A stretch of 64,000 bases of DNA, taken from contig NC_051099.1 of the NCBI RefSeq assembly GCF_901709675.1, positions 8,806,001-8,870,000 on the forward strand, read 5' to 3'. The stretch's first letter is position 1, and each line of letters starts with the position of its first letter. The notes under the pieces are model-generated. The model was not told where the DNA came from. It searched no databases and worked only from the letters and a program-made list of their open reading frames with translations. Source of the stretch: Syngnathus acus (lineage: Eukaryota > Chordata > Actinopteri > Syngnathiformes > Syngnathidae). This document shows positions 43,448 to 54,160 of the stretch, in pieces. The translations under genes were made by a program, and so were the position numbers.

Positions 43448-45298
43448 GGGTGGCCAAGTGGAACGCGGCTTCGGCGGTTGCTGAGGCAAAAACCCGGGCG
43501 TGGGAGGAGTTTGGCGAGGCCATGGAGAATGACTTCCGGACGGCTTCGAGGAAATTCTGGTCCACCATCCGGCGTCTCAGGAGGGGGAAGCAGTGCAACG
43601 TCAACACTGTTTACAGTGGAGATGGCGTGCTGCTGACCTCGACTCGGGACGTCGTGTGTCGGTGGGGAGAATACTTCGAAGACCTCCTCAATTCCACCGA
43701 CACGCCTTCCATTGTGGAAGCAGGGCCTGGGGACTCTGAGGCGGACTCTCCAATCTCTGGGGTTGAAGTCACTGAGGTAGTTAAAAAACTCCTCGGTGGC
43801 AAGGCCCCGGGGGTGGATGAGATCCGCCCGGATTTCTTAAGGGCTCTGGATGTTGTGGGGCTGTCATGGCTGACACGTCTCTACAGCATCGCGTGGACAT
43901 CGGGGACAGTGCCTCTGGATTGGCAGACTGGGGTGGTGGTTCCCCTCTTTAAGAAGGGGGACCGGAGGGTGTGTTCCAATTACAGGGGAATTACACTCCT
44001 CAGCCTCCCTGGTAAGGTCTATTCAGGGGTGCTGGAGAGGAGGGTCCGTCGGGAGGTCGAACCTCGGATTCAGGAGGAACAGTGTGGCTTTCGTCCTGGC
44101 CGTGGAACAGTGGACCAGCTCTTCACCCTCAACAGGATCCTCGAGGGTGCATGGGAGTTCGCCCAACCAGTCCACATGTGTTTTGTGGACTTGGAGAAGG
44201 CGTTCGACCGTGTCCCTCGGGAGGTTCTGTGGGGGGTGCTTCGGGAGTACGGGGTACCGAGCCAACTGATAAGGGCGGTTCGGTCCCTGTATCACCGTTG
44301 CCAGAGTTTGGTCCGCATTTCCGGCAGTAAGTCGGATTCGTTCCCGGTGAGGGTTGGACTCCGCCAAGGCTGCCCTTTGTCACCGATTCTGTTCATAATT
44401 TTTATGGACAGAATTTCTAGGTGCAGCCGAGGCGTTGAGGGTGTCCGGTTTGGGGACCTCAGCATCGCGTCTCTGCTTTTTGCAGACGACGTTGTGCTGT
44501 TGGCTTCTTCAGGCCGTGATCTCCAGCTCTCACTGGAGCGGTTCGCAGCCGAGTGTGAAGCGGTCGGGATGAGGGTCAGCACCTCCAAATCCGAGTCCAT
44601 GGTCCTCGATCGGAAAAGGGTGGAATGCCCTCTCCGGATCGGGGATGAGATCCTGCCCCAAGTGGAGGAGTTTAAGTACCTTGGGGTCTTGTTCACGAGT
44701 GAGGGGAGGATGGAGCGCGAGATCGACAGGCGGATCGGTGCAGCTTCGGCAGTAATGCGGACTCTGTACCGGTCCGTCGTGGTAAAGAGAGAGCTGAGCC
44801 AAAAGGCAAAGCTCTCAATTTACCGGTCGATTTACGCTCCTACCCTCACCTATGGTCACAAGCTATGGGTCGTGACCGAAAGAACGAGATCCCGGATACA
44901 AGCGGCTGAAATGAGTTTTCTCCGCAGGATGTCCGGGCTCTCCCTTAGAGATAGGGTGAGAAGTTCGGTCATCCGGGAGAGACTCGGAGTAGAGTCGCTA
45001 CTCCTCCACGTTGAGAGGAGCCAGATGAGGTGGCTCGGGCATCTCATCAGGATGCCTCCTGGACGCCTCCCTGGGGAGGTGTTCCGGGCATGTCCCACCG
45101 GTAGGAGACCCCGGGGACGACCCAGGACGCGCTGGAGAGACTATGTCTCTCGGCTGGCCTGGGAACGCCTTGGGATCCCCCGGGATGAGCTAGATGAAGT
45201 GGCTGGGGAGAGGGAAGTCTGGGAGTCCCTCCTGAAGCTGCTGCCCCCGCGACCCGACCCCGGATAAGCGGAAGAAGATGGATGGATGGGATGGATGG
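43448..45298 (+). mobile_element. Rex3/RTE LINE, 5'-truncated, core of the nest
   Basis: Flanked by a perfect 17-bp duplication ATACATTTATAATAAAT (43431-43447 and 45299-45315). It ends in GATGGATGGATGGGATGGAT, the (GATG)n tail known for Rex3. The 5' truncation and tail are typical of target-primed integration. The open RT and perfect duplications suggest a recent insertion. Confidence 0.93.
43450..45267 (+). CDS. Rex3/RTE reverse transcriptase, 5'-truncated but uninterrupted (about 605 codons)
   Basis: The frame is open from the truncation point to the stop at 45265-45267, with no shift or stop. Blocks in order: EEFGEAMENDFRTASRKFW, GGKAPGVDEIRPDFL, YRGITLLSLPGKVYSG, MCFVDLEKAFDRVP, VRVGLRQGCPLSPILF, the catalytic box ASLLFADDVVLLASS (near 44480), FKYLGVLFTSEGRME, the thumb, and a C-terminal SQMRWLGHLIRMPPGRLP, RGRPRTRWRDYV region. 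The endonuclease is missing and there is no native start, so it cannot mobilise itself. It is the best preserved mobile-element protein in the window. The - strand copy at 8.8-11.1 kb is a close relative. Confidence 0.9.
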   Translation: MAKWNAASAVAEAKTRAWEEFGEAMENDFRTASRKFWSTIRRLRRGKQCNVNTVYSGDGVLLTSTRDVVCRWGEYFEDLLNSTDTPSIVEAGPGDSEADSPISGVEVTEVVKKLLGGKAPGVDEIRPDFLRALDVVGLSWLTRLYSIAWTSGTVPLDWQTGVVVPLFKKGDRRVCSNYRGITLLSLPGKVYSGVLERRVRREVEPRIQEEQCGFRPGRGTVDQLFTLNRILEGAWEFAQPVHMCFVDLEKAFDRVPREVLWGVLREYGVPSQLIRAVRSLYHRCQSLVRISGSKSDSFPVRVGLRQGCPLSPILFIIFMDRISRCSRGVEGVRFGDLSIASLLFADDVVLLASSGRDLQLSLERFAAECEAVGMRVSTSKSESMVLDRKRVECPLRIGDEILPQVEEFKYLGVLFTSEGRMEREIDRRIGAASAVMRTLYRSVVVKRELSQKAKLSIYRSIYAPTLTYGHKLWVVTERTRSRIQAAEMSFLRRMSGLSLRDRVRSSVIRERLGVESLLLHVERSQMRWLGHLIRMPPGRLPGEVFRACPTGRRPRGRPRTRWRDYVSRLAWERLGIPRDELDEVAGEREVWESLLKLLPPRPDPG

Positions 45299-45945
45299 AT
45301 ACATTTATAATAAATATATAAATACGATGAAAAAAATGATACGACTGGCATAAAAACAAGTATAAACAACATAATTTTTTAATTTTTTATTTATTCATTT
45401 ATTTATTTGTTTGACCTGAATTAATTGATCGTCGATAAAAAAAAAATAAAAATTTCTGTGCGGCTTGGCGGCCCGGTATCAAATGACCCACGGACCGGTA
45501 CCGGTCCGCGGCCCGGTGGTTGGGGACCACTGTTGTAAATGACAAGAGCAAAACTCACTTGTTTTAAGTTTTAATAATAACAGACAAATTTGCATTACTT
45601 ATAACTCCTGTTTAAAATGTTCATGAGGCAAAAATAATTTTAAACTCATGTAAATGTAAGGTATTTCAAACAGTTTGTTCAATGTTATCTGACTTCAGAT
45701 AAGAATGAAAGGCAGAATTTGTGTTTTTAGAGTTGTTCACATCTGCCTGAATGGCTTATATTTGGTTATTTTGTCATTTGAAAAATAAAGACAATTGTGA
45801 CAATGAAATTTGTTTTATAACAGTGTGTATTTGCATGAAATTTTTGTAGTTAAAAACTGTCCGAAAAAACTATTGGCCCCCGGGCCCCTTCACTTTATTA
45901 AATCTGGCCCTCCTTGCAAAACGTTTGGACACCCCTGCTTTAAAG

Positions 45946-48131
45946 CATCAGCGGCACGCAAAGGGCACGTGTTTTGTCACCAATCATCTCCCTGCTCATT
46001 TCTTTCCAAATTGAGTCAAGTTGCGCCTTAATTTCTGCCGCGCTCACGGCAGCGAACTCTCCGTGCATTGGTGGAGAAAATATTTAGGCAGTCATGTCGA
46101 CAGTGCGTTTCAGAAAAGGTGACTCTGGCCTTGGGTTGTTCACCCCACCTGAGATGAAAAAAAAAGCAAGCGAACGGCCCGTCCCTGTCGTTTTGCGTAA
46201 CCCTCATTTCATCCGAGCACAAAGAACGTCGACAATTGAAGCCACTCCAGTTTCGCCCAACCTTTATTTAGAAACTCCAAATACTACATACAGCGTATTT
46301 CTCGTAAAAGGGAGATTACAGAAAACAATTGTCACAATGTCATATCGATGGAATCCACGACTCTCCGTCTGTGGGCCCTCTGGAAGAAGTTACTGTGGAG
46401 AAACAAGTGCTGCTCAAGGGAGGATCACAACAGCTCCACTTAATGTCGCACTAATACGTTAGCACGGGAGAAGGAAAACATGAGGGTCTTATGCGCATAA
46501 CTACAGCTAAAAAATCTCGCGTAAATAGATTTAAATCATCTAAACGAACATTGGAGCACTCCAAGTCTCTCGAGTTGAACCCAGGGAGAAATACGGCGGC
46601 CGGACCAAGAAACCACCGCCAGTTTAATATGGGCAGATTTTGCACTGCCCCACAGCACCACAACATCTATCAAGAGGCTAACTACATAGGTAAGGGACAA
46701 GCCGAGAAAGTTGAGCTAGCTAAGCCGTAGGCGCGTGTCGCATTGCTACGTGTGAACAATTCACATCCTGGAGACGGGTTCCAATTGAGTTTGGAGAAGC
46801 TTGACAGGTGAGCGGGAGGAGGAGGTCCCGGGAGAGGCGGAGCACTCCAGAGCAGGCGTGTCCGAGGGGGGGGACGGGGCCGAGGTGCGATTTCACAGAG
46901 GGGTCGCGGGCACCAATCTGAAGAGATGCTTCTCCCTTTTAACGCTAAGGCCAATTCCGTGTTGAGATCAGCACGTTTCAGCTTGACTTCTCCCTTTTGC
47001 AGGTTTTTGTTCCTTTTCTTGTTCTCCTGCTTGCTAACGTCCTTGTTTCGGCCCTTTCTATGTACAAAAATAGACGGCTCAAATATTTTGAGTCCCCGCG
47101 ATACTCCACAAGTCATTGACACTCCTCCGAAAAAGCTTTTATAGTTGCCGATAGATGCCCCCGAGATGGCGACAAAGCATTGCTTTTGTCTAAATTAAAC
47201 TCCTCCACCTCAATATAGTAGTTCCTTGACAACAAGATGGCAGCAAAGCAATTACCTTGGCCTCCACTCAATTGCACAGCACAAAATGGGCTCAAAGCAA
47301 TGTTTTGGCCTGAGAACAAAATGCCTTAAAATGCCGTAATTGTGGTCAAGCAAGCAATGACACTTGTTGAATGAGGGATGACACTTCTTGAATGAGGGAC
47401 GAGCTTTGCGCACCCGACGGGAAGAGCTAATTGTTTCAGAAAGTCTTTGCTGCGTGTGAGCACACATTTTAGCATTTTACAAAGTGGTCAACTCTGTAAT
47501 TTGATTTGTATGTGTTTTATCCTCATTTGGATCTGGCTTGAGATAGGCATTTGTTTAAAAATGGGTGCTGTCAATGACTTTTTTTTTAAAGCAATTCTTA
47601 GCAGCGCTTTAGCAGACGTTTAATGAGCAACTCCACGCTGTGGCCCTGAAAAGCAAGCTACTAAGCAGCTCCGAGTGGACACACCTGCTCCAGCGCAGTG
47701 ATTCTCAACGACCACTCACGCAGGAAATGATTCCTTGCCTAAATAGGACAGGCAAAACAATGAAATGCTCTCGCATGCACTTTTGGGCGTGAGTGTGAGT
47801 TTTTTGCTTCTGCGGCACCCAAATCCGAACGAGTGCTATGCTCTCACACCGGGCATCCACAGCCTCAAAGAACAGGAGATGCGAGCGTGCATGGTCGCGC
47901 CAGGGATCCAACTGAATGTTTCTTGGCTACATCAAGGCTGGGAATCACTGCTCAAGTGTGTGTGTGTGTGTGTGTGTGTACGTGTGTGTGTGTATATGTG
48001 TGTGTGTCCTCCAGGCCTGCTATGCTCAGGATTCCGTATGAGAGTCAACGGCAAGCGGCGGCGGGGATGGATAAGGGTTCCTTGTGCCTTATTGCTTTTT
48101 CCCGTTTGGTCCACAGTCGGGTTCCCTGAGT
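45946..48131. other. Intergenic spacer
   Basis: No gene recognised. A (GT)n run lies at 47956-48008. Open frames such as 46094-46462 show no domain. Confidence 0.4.
47956..48008. repeat. (GT)n microsatellite, interrupted
   Basis: GT repeats broken by TACG and TATA, immediately downstream of the C11orf87-like stop codon (gene on the - strand). Confidence 0.9.
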
Positions 48132-48551
48132 TTAGCAGTCGGCGGGGGCTCCGCCGTGCTCCTGCTGCTCCTCTACCGCCTCCGCGTCCTCCCGGTGCGC
48201 GGCGCACCGTGCTGGGCGCGCGATGACACACGGCCGCGCGGCGGCAGTCGCGGCGGCTGCCCTGCGACTGTCGCGCTCATACTCCTCCTGCGCCCTCTGG
48301 ATCTTCCGCTTCCTCAGCCGCCTCTTGTGGAAGTGGAAGGTGGCCACGGAGACGAGCATGACGCCCGCCAGCGCGGCCGCCAACACCAGCAGGGCCAGCA
48401 TGGACGAGAGCGGCGGGAAGGCGGCGGCGCCGCTCGGCTGCTCCGCCGTGCTCAGCTGCTCCGCGGTGCTCATCTGCTCCGTGCATGTACCGTTGACGCT
48501 CGGGCCCGTGCGCCGGGGAGCCGGCGAAGACACGCAGCTCGGGAGCGCCAT
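48132..48551 (-). CDS. C11orf87-like neuronal single-pass membrane protein
   Basis: The 139-residue frame starts MALPSCVSS at 48551 and ends PADC at 48135, with the stop at 48132-48134. A short N-terminal outside region carries an N-glycosylation site (NGT, residues 20-22). One hydrophobic segment follows (about residues 50-72, LALLVLAAALAGVMLVSVA). Then comes the diagnostic block HKRRLRKRKIQRAQEEYERD (75-94), which matches, from memory, the juxtamembrane signature of vertebrate C11orf87. The tail is alanine- and glutamate-rich. A 95-bp intron (48633-48727, GTAAGG to CCGCAG) lies in the 5' UTR and the coding part is one exon, as in that family. The protein is somewhat shorter than I recall for the mammalian one. 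Molecular function is not established. The long + strand frame at 48223-48951 is its antisense shadow. Confidence 0.8.
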   Translation of the reverse strand: MALPSCVSSPAPRRTGPSVNGTCTEQMSTAEQLSTAEQPSGAAAFPPLSSMLALLVLAAALAGVMLVSVATFHFHKRRLRKRKIQRAQEEYERDSRRAAAATAAARPCVIARPARCAAHREDAEAVEEQQEHGGAPADC

Positions 48552-48985
48552 CCGCCACGCGGGAGCCTCGGTGCTGCGTGTGCTGGAAGCGGGGCGCTCA
48601 GGGCGGGGAAGCCGGGCCGTGCATGCGCTCACCTGCGGGGAGAAAACAATCAACAGCCAAGCGTTTTATGATCGACACGACCCGCTGCCATTTCTTTTAG
48701 TAATCGTTGCGTCCACAAAAGCCTTACCTGGCGTCAAAGTCAGTGCGGGGACCGCTCGGCGCTGTTGTGCATGTGTGAGCACAGTGACGCATTTCAGGAG
48801 GATGAAGACGAGGGGGAGGGGGAGGTGCAGGATTATGCCGCTGCTGCTGCTGCTGATGATGAGCCGTAAGGTCTCCACTGTAAATTGCCGCAATCTGCTC
48901 GATGTTGCCCGGCGTCGGGAGTCCGCGCGCTGGAGCGCTCTCCGACAATGAGCCGAGCTGTAGCGAGATGAGGGCAAGGCAAAAA
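48552..48985 (-). promoter_or_regulatory. 5' UTR exons and promoter side of the C11orf87-like gene
   Basis: Exon 2 leader 48552-48632, intron 48633-48727, exon 1 from 48728 up to about 48960. The donor reads CCAG|GTAAGG. The exon 2 edge CCGCAG|GTGAGC could also act as a donor, so alternative splicing there is possible. A short CAG/CTG run occurs near 48845. CT-rich sequence (48998-49035) lies upstream. Confidence 0.5.
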
Positions 48986-49517
48986 GAATAGAACACCTCC
49001 TCCCTCCCCTACGTCCCTCCCTCCCTCCGTCCCCTGCTGGTCCGCTCAGCATCCGAATGAGGAGCTGCAGTTGCATTCTGCATTCCTTTCGCCTCTTTCA
49101 ATGACTAATTCTGCTTGGGCGCACACATCCAAAAATGATGATGCATAAAAAGCACCAGGTTCATCATGCTTGGAGTCAAAGGATAAATTAGCCCATCAGT
49201 GTGCTAGCCAGCGGGCTTTCCCCAAGGGTGTGGCTGGTGGATAACAATTGGTTGCACCCGGGAGGAAATCTGATGACATAGAAGAATGAATATGTAACCT
49301 GTCACTTTTAGGATTGAGCGATGCGTCTCAGGGAAGCTGACCTATTGTCAATGCTAACTTATGGATTCATTAGTCGGCTTCGTCGGCTGTTTGACTTTTG
49401 ATGAAGTCCATGGTAAATTTAGGAAAAATTGCTTTTTCAGACATTTTCTTGAATGTGGGTCCTGACCTCCCTATTTGATTGTGACAAGAAAGGCATTGGA
49501 TTGGATTGGAATCGGAG

Positions 49518-49637
49518 CCTCCTTCCTTCCTTCCTTCCTTCCTTCCTTCCTTCCTTCCTTCCTTCCTTCCTTCCTTCCTTCCTTCCTTCCTTCCTTCCTT
49601 CCTTCCTTCCTTCCTTCCTTCCTTCCTTCCTTCCTTC
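49518..49637. repeat. (CTTC)n microsatellite, about 30 units
   Basis: An almost perfect CTTC tetranucleotide array of about 120 bp. It creates false lysine-glutamate-glycine-arginine frames on the - strand. Confidence 0.97.
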
Positions 49638-49732
49638 ATTCCTAACTTTTTTTAATTTAAAATATGGCACGCCGTTAGGCTTGGCCTGTAAATTTTGAGT
49701 GCCCGTTGTGTTTTGCTCTCATGTGTTTTCAG

Positions 49733-49809
49733 ATGGTCCAGATCCAACGCTCTGGCAAGCCTCACGTGAGCCCCACGCCGCAGCTTTCGCACACCTGCTT
49801 CACCTCAAG
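49733..49809 (+). other. Exon-like segment of unknown gene
   Basis: A 77-bp stretch lies between a good acceptor (CATGTGTTTTCAG) and donor (CTCAAG|GTACAC). It is open in the frame reading MVQIQRSGKPHVSPTPQL and SHTCFTSR. No family recognised and no neighbouring exons were found. It may be chance. Confidence 0.2.
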
Positions 49810-50477
49810 GTACACGTTCTTCTCCACTGATTCACGCTGCCGTTATTTTATGATAATAGACTCGAAGGCCAACCTGCTTGTTGATATTCCAAGTAGCACA
49901 AAAACAAAGAGCAAGATTCTCACAGTCATTTCCCGGTCTTTCCCGCGGCCGGTGCTGCCGGGCCTCAAATAAAGATGGATGGGCCTCGGGAGTGCGTGAA
50001 GGTCCCGGGATGATGAACTCGCTGTAGCTTAAAAGTGTGTACTGAAACATTCATGCCACCATTCAGGCCCACTTTAGGGCCAGGGGGCCAGCAAACTGGC
50101 GTGAATATCGGTCAATATTCGCAGAGCGCGTGAGCAACAGTTTTCAAAGTAAATGTCAGTGAAATAAAATAGACATGACAAGTGCACGCAGACAAGTCGT
50201 CGGGTCTCCTCCGCCATCCTGACTGCATCATTCGTGCTTGCACCATTGCCAATCTGCAGGCGGCTCCCGTATCGACGTGCGTGTAAGTGCGCGTGCGTGC
50301 GCTTGATATCATAGCATGCAAACGAGGTGCTGTGAAGCTGCAGGCTATCATCTTGATATTCCCTCCACGCACGCACACACACATGGCTTCTTTCTTAGTG
50401 AGTCTCTGTCAGCACAATTTCAAATTCATTACAGAAAAGCCTGTTTACCACACTGGTACTTATGCACACACACACGC

Positions 50478-50591
<114 letters not shown>

Positions 50592-51012
50592 TTCACACAC
50601 AATCACATTCACACACTCAAACACTCACCCATGTACATTACACACACCTGCTCTCACATCCTTAGACCAAACGTGTGCCTATACATACCTTTTGCCCGTT
50701 CGCCTGTATGTGTCACGTGCTGGCGCCACCTGCGACACGACCACGCCCCTCCTGTCAGAGGAATCACCGCCACCTGCCGCGGGCTCATTGACAGCGCTAT
50801 ATCAGCGCAGACCCGCGTGTCAGCCTGTCCCGTGATGCTGCTTCGCTCATCCGTCCCTGTAAGCCTGACTCGCTTGCCCATTTTGGAATTCCCGCAGAAT
50901 TGCCTGTCCACCCCAGCCAGATCGCCGCTCCAGCGCCAGCTATTCCCATCTTTCCCCCACAATAAAGTCTCTGTTGCTACGCACTTGGCTGTACTGTCTG
51001 CTCCCTTACAGT

Positions 51013-51022
51013 ACAGGCTGAC
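51013..51022 (+). promoter_or_regulatory. Candidate self-priming primer-binding site
   Basis: ACAGGCTGAC (51013-51022), just inside the 5' LTR, is the exact reverse complement of GTCAGCCTGT (50819-50828). That segment lies about 20 bases after a CTATATC TATA-like box, where the transcript should begin. Tf1 and sushi-ichi elements prime reverse transcription by folding the RNA 5' end onto such a site. Confidence 0.65.
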
Positions 51023-51029
51023 CATTGCT

Positions 51030-52134
51030 ATGCAGCCAGCGAATGACGAGACGGCATTGAGCCGACTGGAGCGAGCCGAGACCGCCATCAGCAGCCTGTC
51101 CACCGACATCCGGATGGTGATCGAGGTGGGTCAACAACAACAGCTACAGCAGCAGGAGATGGCCCAAGCCCTCCAGGGACTGTCGGTAAATGTGTCCCCG
51201 ACTGTCACGGCACCCCCGCACCGCCCGTCTGCCGAGGCCAGGAGCCCCGCCTCGGCAATATTGAGAAGTTTAACGGAGATCCCAAGCACGTAAGGGCATT
51301 CGTGACTAACTGCCGTATAATGTTCGGCCTCCAGCCCGTCACGTTTGCGACAGAACCTGCCAAGGTGGGGTTCGTCCTGACCCACTTCACGGGCGAGGCG
51401 CGGCTGTGGGGACTGGCCGAATACGAGAGAATGGCCCCGGCTTGTGAGTCATTCGACGCCTTCGCGGAGGAATTGCTCCAACTATTCGACCTGGGCTCCG
51501 CCACCGAAGACGCCGCCGAGGAACTGGCGACGCTGCGTCAAGGTAGCCGATCGGTCGCGGAGTACGCACTTAAGTTCCAGACGTTGGCCGGCAGCAGCGG
51601 ATGGAACATGCCGGCGCTCGTTAGCACCTTCCTCAACGGTCTCGCTGAGTATATGAAGGACGAATTAGTGTCCTGCGAATCCTGGAGGGTGCGATGGACT
51701 TAGCGGCCCGAGTAGACCAACGGATCCGGACTCGGCGGGGCGATCGGGAGCAGAGGTCCCTGCGGATCCCGCGTGGTCACCCTCCTCCGTCTGCTCGGGA
51801 CCCGCCAACCACACCACCAGCCGAGCCCATGGACCTGGGAAGGGCTCGAGTCCCCTCAGAGGAGCACCGTCGACGCCTCTCACTAGGCTTGTGTTTGTAC
51901 TGTGGGGAGGGGGGTCATCGGGTGGCGAGGTGCCCGTTAAAAGGCCAGAGCTCACGCGGATCCCCCGACGCCGTGAGCTCAACCAGCACCGGCTCTCCCA
52001 GTCCCAGCACACTCACGCTGCAGGCACGTGTCCAGCTTGCAGCGGGCGACCAGAACGTGGCAGCCTTGGTGGATTCCGGGGCGGAGGGGAACATCATGGA
52101 CATTGGCCTGGCTCGTCAGTGGGGAATCGACTAA
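51030..52134 (+). pseudogene. gypsy 2 gag-protease, frameshifted
   Basis: Starts MQPANDETALSRLERAETAI at 51030. A capsid-like region (FGLQPVTFATEPAKVGFVL) follows in a second frame, then a zinc knuckle LCLYCGEGGHRVARCP (51888-51935) and the protease motif AALVDSGAEGNIMD (52059-52100). Frame breaks lie near 51250 and 51675. The frame is interrupted by the L2 at 52135 and resumes at 52850. Confidence 0.85.
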
Positions 52135-52849
52135 GTAAGATGGCGGCGCGTGCACACGCAGCGGCCTCTCTCTGTCCCGAACGGTGTTTTGTTTTGTCGT
52201 TTAATGTGGGTTTGTCCGACAGTTTTGTGTGTTCGTCTCGTCGTACCGGGTTGTGCTACAAGTGCGGCGGGCTGGTTCTGCTCGACATCGGCGAAAGCGA
52301 GTTTTGTGGCGATCTGGACTTTGAAGCGGGGACATTAAAGGCGCTCGGTCTGCTCCGTCCTGTAGCGTCGCCGGACTCGCCTGCTATTCCTCACCCGGTT
52401 GGGCGTCCGGGCCAGACTGGCGGCCAACCCAGCTCGCCCGGCCGTGCCTTCCATTCTTCTGGCGAACGTTCGATCGCTGGACATCAACATGCCTGCTGAG
52501 TTCTTCGGACCGGACAGTGCGTAACTGCTGTGCATCTGGAGCGGCTGGCGTGCTATCGGGCGGACCGGGCCATTGTACGAGGGGGAACATCGCGAGGAGG
52601 TGGACTGTGCGTCTACATCCGTGACGAATGGTGCCGGGACTCTGTTGTGGGATGCTAGCACTGCTCGCCACTGGCGAAGTTTGTGATCTCCAGGCTGTTA
52701 GGGTCCTGAACTCTCTCCCCCATTGTTTAATTGTATGTTAATCGTGTACTGTGTCTCGTCACCGTGGGATAGGGGAAACGAAATTTCGGTTTCTTTGTGT
52801 GTCTTAGCATGAAGGAATTGACAATAAAGCTGACTCTGACTCTGACTTC
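52135..52849 (+). mobile_element. L2 LINE with intact 5' and 3' ends but no middle
   Basis: Starts TAAGATGGCGGCG (an L2-type 5' end) and includes the beginning of the endonuclease (phrases ILLANVRSLDI and RGGGLCVYIRDEWC, in shifted frames). It then jumps at about 52650 to the 3' end (LQAVRVLNSLPH, then GACAATAAAGCTGACTCTG). The gypsy frame resumes exactly after it (ATCGAC | TTCCTG). Confidence 0.8.
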
Positions 52850-54160
52850 CTGCCTCTGAGCCCCTCCATTCCCGCACGTGTCATTGATGGCCATCTGATC
52901 GGCGAGGTGGCTTTCGTGACGGAACCAGTTAAGTTACTGCTCTCCGGCAATCACCATGAAACCATCCAGTTTTTTCTTCTTTCCCTCCCAGGACAGCGGC
53001 TCATTCTGGGGCACCCTTGGTTGCAGCAGCACAACCCGGTGCTGGACTGGGAAGTGGGGGTTGTTCGGCAGTGGAGTGAACGCTGCCATCGTGTGTGTCT
53101 GAAGGCGGCCACCAGCCCACTCGGGAGAGCCCCACCCAGGTACAGTCCCGAGATCTCCAATGTCCCAGCGTTGTATCACGAACTCAAGGAGGTTTTTAGT
53201 AAAGCCAGGGCCACTTCTCTTCCCCCACACCGGTCCTACGATTGCGCCATCGATCTGTTGCCCGGCACCTCCCCTCCCAAGGGACGCGTCTACTCCCTGT
53301 CCGCTCCTGAGCGCAGGACTATGGAGGAGTACATCCGGGAGTCCCTGGCGGCCGGTATCATACGGCCATCCTCTTCGCCTGCTGGAGCGGGTTTCTTCTT
53401 CGTGAAGAAGAAGGAGGGCACGCTCCGCCCGTGCGTCGACTACCGGGGAATAAACGAAATCACTATAAAGAACCGATACCCTCTGCCTCCTCTTTCTTCC
53501 GCCTTCGAGAGCCTTCAAGGTGCCACCATCTTCACAAACTGGATCTTCGCAACGCCTACCACCTGATCCGCATCCGGGAGGGAGACGAGTGGAAGACGGC
53601 TTTCAACACCCCGAGCGGACACTACGAGTACTTGGTGGTTCCATTCGGGCTCACCAACGCCCCAGCGGTTTTCCAGTCCTTAATAAATGACGTTTTACGA
53701 GACATGCTGGACAAATTCGTGTTCGTTTATTTGGACGACATCCTCATCTTCTCCCGCTCGCTCCCTGAACACATCAGACATGTCCGGGCGGTGCTGCGCC
53801 GCCTCCTGGAGAATTCGCTCTACGTGAAGGCAGAGAAGTGCGAGTTCCACGCCCCCTCTGTCAAATTCCTCGGCTACGTGGTGCGTGAGGGATCCATCGA
53901 AATGGACCCCGGGAAGGTGCAAGCGGTCACGTCATGGCCTGTTCCCGAGACACGCAAGCGGCTGCAACAGTTCTTAGGATTCGCGAACTTTTATCGCCGC
54001 TTTATCCGTGGATACAGCACGGTGGCCGCGCCCCTCACCGCCCTTACCAGCCCCGCCTCCCCGTACAAATGGACAGATCGGGCAGAACAGGCATTTCGGG
54101 AGATTTACATCCGCTCCCGTCCTCTGAGTTCCCGAGCCCGACAGACAGTTCGTGGTTGAG
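52850..54160 (+). pseudogene. gypsy 2 reverse transcriptase, frameshifted
   Basis: The protease C-terminus ([20 protein letters not shown]) leads into the [22 protein letters not shown], then a one-base loss near 53541. The rest of the RT follows: [36 protein letters not shown], the catalytic box [13 protein letters not shown] (near 53730) and [17 protein letters not shown] further shift near 54120 separates it from RNase H. Confidence 0.88.

Larger units (their letters stand above)
43384..45532. mobile_element. hAT-type MITE (CAGTGGTCCCCACC termini), middle shell of the nest
   Basis: Left end CAGTGGTCCCCACC, right end GGTTGGGGACCACTG, flanked by perfect TTGTAAAT (43376-43383 and 45533-45540). 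Without the LINE inside it is only about 300 bp. Confidence 0.9.
42780..45937 (+). mobile_element. hAT (Charlie/GTF2IRD2-like) element, outer shell of a three-level nest
   Basis: Left end CAGGCATGTCCAAAGTCCGG, right end GTTTGGACACCCCTG, flanked by perfect CTTTAAAG (42772-42779 and 45938-45945). Without its insertion it is about 1 kb. It holds a decayed transposase start and another hAT element at 43384-45532. Confidence 0.9.

Noticed and set aside
48223-48951. 242-codon + strand frame
   Set aside because: Antisense of the C11orf87-like gene in GC-rich sequence; the - strand reading has the conserved block and a transmembrane segment.
49370-49698. Frames coding repeated KEGR or LPSF peptides
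   Set aside because: Direct translation of the (CTTC)n array; no start context or flanking coding.
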